A stretch of 5,944 nt of DNA from MWEH01 sp964392385 (GTDB lineage: Bacteria > Bacillota > Clostridia > Christensenellales > DTU072): the NCBI GenBank assembly GCA_964392385.1, contig CAYMPR010000055.1, positions 1 to 5,944 on the forward strand, read 5' to 3'. The notes under the pieces are model-generated. The model was not told the origin of the DNA. It saw only the letters and a program-made list of their open reading frames with translations, and made no database searches. This document shows positions 4,608-5,944 of the stretch, one piece after another. Both the position numbers and the translations under genes were made by a program. Within the stretch, counting starts at the first letter, position 1; every line of letters begins with the position of its first letter.

Positions 4608-5846
4608 ATGGATTTAGCAAAAATTATTTCAAAAAAAGCTGAGGCTGCAAAGTACATGGAGGAAGAGATAACTACCATTATCAAGACCATGGAAAAGCGT
4701 GACCCAGGAAGCGTTGGAGAAAAGCAGTCAGTAGACTATATGGCAAAGCAACTAGAAGCATATACCGATTCAGTAGTTGTTGAGCCTTTTGATGTGTATC
4801 CCGCATCCTTTATGGGTTGGATATATATATCAGTTACTTTTATGTTTTTAGCAATTGCTGCTTACTTCTTTATGCCCTTATTATCACTTGTGTTAATAAT
4901 AGTGGGAGTCACTATTATGATGGGTGAATTTGTGCTGTATAAGAAAACAGTGGATAAGCTTTTTGAGAAAAAGACCAGTTATAATATTACCGCTATAAAG
5001 AAGCCGAAGGGAGAGGTAAAAGCACGTTTATTCTATAATGGGCACCCAGATGCAGCTTGGGAGTGGCCCTTTAACTATTATTTTGGAGCAAAGCCCATGA
5101 TGCTACTTTTACTTATGGCCTTTGCGGGAATAGCATATATAACGGGCGTAGTTATTGCGTCAATTATTATTAGAGGAGCTAATCAAGCGGCAACCGTAAT
5201 AGGCGCAAACGATATTTTAAATAAGCTAGGATATGGCATGTTTGCCTTCGTCCCAGCGTTTTTTGCAATGTATTTCTTTTGGAACGAAAAGAGAGTAGTT
5301 GATGGAGCTAACGATAACCTTAGTGGTTGTTATATGGGGATAGCTATTGTTAAAGCCCTTAAAGAAGAAGGCATTGAGCTAGAAAACACCGAGGTAGGTG
5401 TACTTATTACAGGATCGGAAGAGGCAGGACTAAGGGGAGCAAAAGCTTGGGCAGAAGCTCATAAAGATGAATACAAAGATGTTCCTACATATATTTTTGC
5501 ATACGATACCATAAGAGCTAAAGAATGGCTTGGCGTAAATAATAAAGACCTTAATGGCACAGTTACAGCAAATAAAGAAACGGCTGATCTCTTTAGAAAT
5601 GCTGCTCTTAAGCTAGGAGTAACTTGTATCGAAACATCAGTTCCTCTAGGCGCAACGGATAGTGCTGCCTTTACTCAAGGTGGATTTAAATCAATTGGTA
5701 TTACTGGAATGGATCACGATTTACAAAGGTATTATCATACAAGAGAAGATTCATATAACAATATGGATAAAGAAGCTCTTGCTGATTGTTATGCTGCAAG
5801 CGTTCAAGCACTTGAGGATTTAGAAAATCAAGTTGCAAGCAAATAG
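4608..5846 (+). CDS. M28-family metallopeptidase with four membrane segments
   Basis: 412-residue protein of the M28 (aminopeptidase Y/S-like) zinc peptidase family. Likely co-catalytic metal ligands: H146 in NGHPDA (144-149), bridging D236 in GANDNLSG (233-240), E272 next to the likely general base E271 in GSEEAGLRGA (269-278), D300 in FAYD, and H377 in YYHTREDS (375-382). Hydrophobic segments at about 69-88, 90-108, 162-189 and 206-225 form two membrane hairpins. The second pair falls between H146 and D236, inside the peptidase fold's linear sequence. With no signal peptide and a charged N-terminus, all catalytic motifs fall on the N-terminal side of the membrane, probably the cytoplasm (inference). 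RBS AGGAGG (4592-4597) is 10 bases before the ATG, with GAAGG closer. It has its own promoter and ends before a strong terminator, so it looks monocistronic. The substrate is unknown; the absence of an export signal argues against a classical secreted aminopeptidase. Confidence 0.88.
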   Translation: MDLAKIISKKAEAAKYMEEEITTIIKTMEKRDPGSVGEKQSVDYMAKQLEAYTDSVVVEPFDVYPASFMGWIYISVTFMFLAIAAYFFMPLLSLVLIIVGVTIMMGEFVLYKKTVDKLFEKKTSYNITAIKKPKGEVKARLFYNGHPDAAWEWPFNYYFGAKPMMLLLLMAFAGIAYITGVVIASIIIRGANQAATVIGANDILNKLGYGMFAFVPAFFAMYFFWNEKRVVDGANDNLSGCYMGIAIVKALKEEGIELENTEVGVLITGSEEAGLRGAKAWAEAHKDEYKDVPTYIFAYDTIRAKEWLGVNNKDLNGTVTANKETADLFRNAALKLGVTCIETSVPLGATDSAAFTQGGFKSIGITGMDHDLQRYYHTREDSYNNMDKEALADCYAASVQALEDLENQVASK

Positions 5847-5916
5847 ACCAGAAGGCTATGGGTAATCTCATGAGGCGTGGGGCTTAAAAGGGATTCTTTC
5901 ATAGTGTACCTCCTTG

Positions 5917-5944
5917 CCCTCGGTGTAAAAACCGAGGGTTTTTT
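5917..5944 (+). terminator. Intrinsic terminator after the peptidase gene
   Basis: CCCTCGGT (5917-5924) pairs with ACCGAGGG (5931-5938) around a 6-base loop, followed by six T's to the window end. It closes the peptidase transcript 70 bases after the stop. The 5847-5916 stretch holds nothing else I can identify. Confidence 0.93.

Overview
The window looks like accessory or lightly populated chromosome from a low-GC Firmicute, most likely a gut-type Clostridia/Lachnospiraceae relative. The base composition is AT-rich, ribosome binding sites are AGGAG/AGGAGG-like, promoters are near-consensus sigma-A type (TTGACT-17-TATAAT), and the terminators are classical hairpin plus T-run. All recognisable genes lie on the + strand. 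A run of exactly 100 Ns (1353-1452) is a scaffold gap of unknown true length, so the sequence left and right of it may not be truly adjacent.

Left of the gap (1-1352): a strongly structured segment (hairpin plus three-way junction closed by an 8-bp stem, with a GNRA tetraloop) lies about 190 bp upstream of a reverse transcriptase. The RT has YMDD and the 'SQ' form of the motif-B region (GLPMGNQTSQ) seen in diversity-generating retroelement (DGR) RTs and their close relatives. The leader also contains two related copies of one sequence. The first carries the three-way-junction element exactly between two conserved blocks; the second lacks it. No Avd gene, template repeat or variable protein is visible, so the RT system is only partly captured: its left side is cut by the window and its C-terminus by the gap.

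Middle (1453-3624): a RelB/DinJ-type antitoxin gene with a 12-bp palindrome in its putative promoter spacer, but no recognisable toxin. Only a 38-codon overlapping reading frame follows it. Next come an excellent promoter and a membrane-anchored metallophosphoesterase. The end of the phosphoesterase gene is followed by a decayed partial copy of itself and a strong terminator.

Right (3625-5944): a stretch holding possible decayed coding sequence, then an AbiEi-type (DUF6088-like) antitoxin with its own promoter and again no toxin, then an M28-family metallopeptidase with four predicted membrane segments, two of them lying between its first and second metal ligands. A strong terminator closes the window.

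Overall this is a mosaic: an RT with a candidate noncoding RNA, two toxin-less antitoxin genes, gene-end remnants, and two independent membrane-associated hydrolase genes with their own promoters. Nothing here shows that the two hydrolases work with the RT or the antitoxins.
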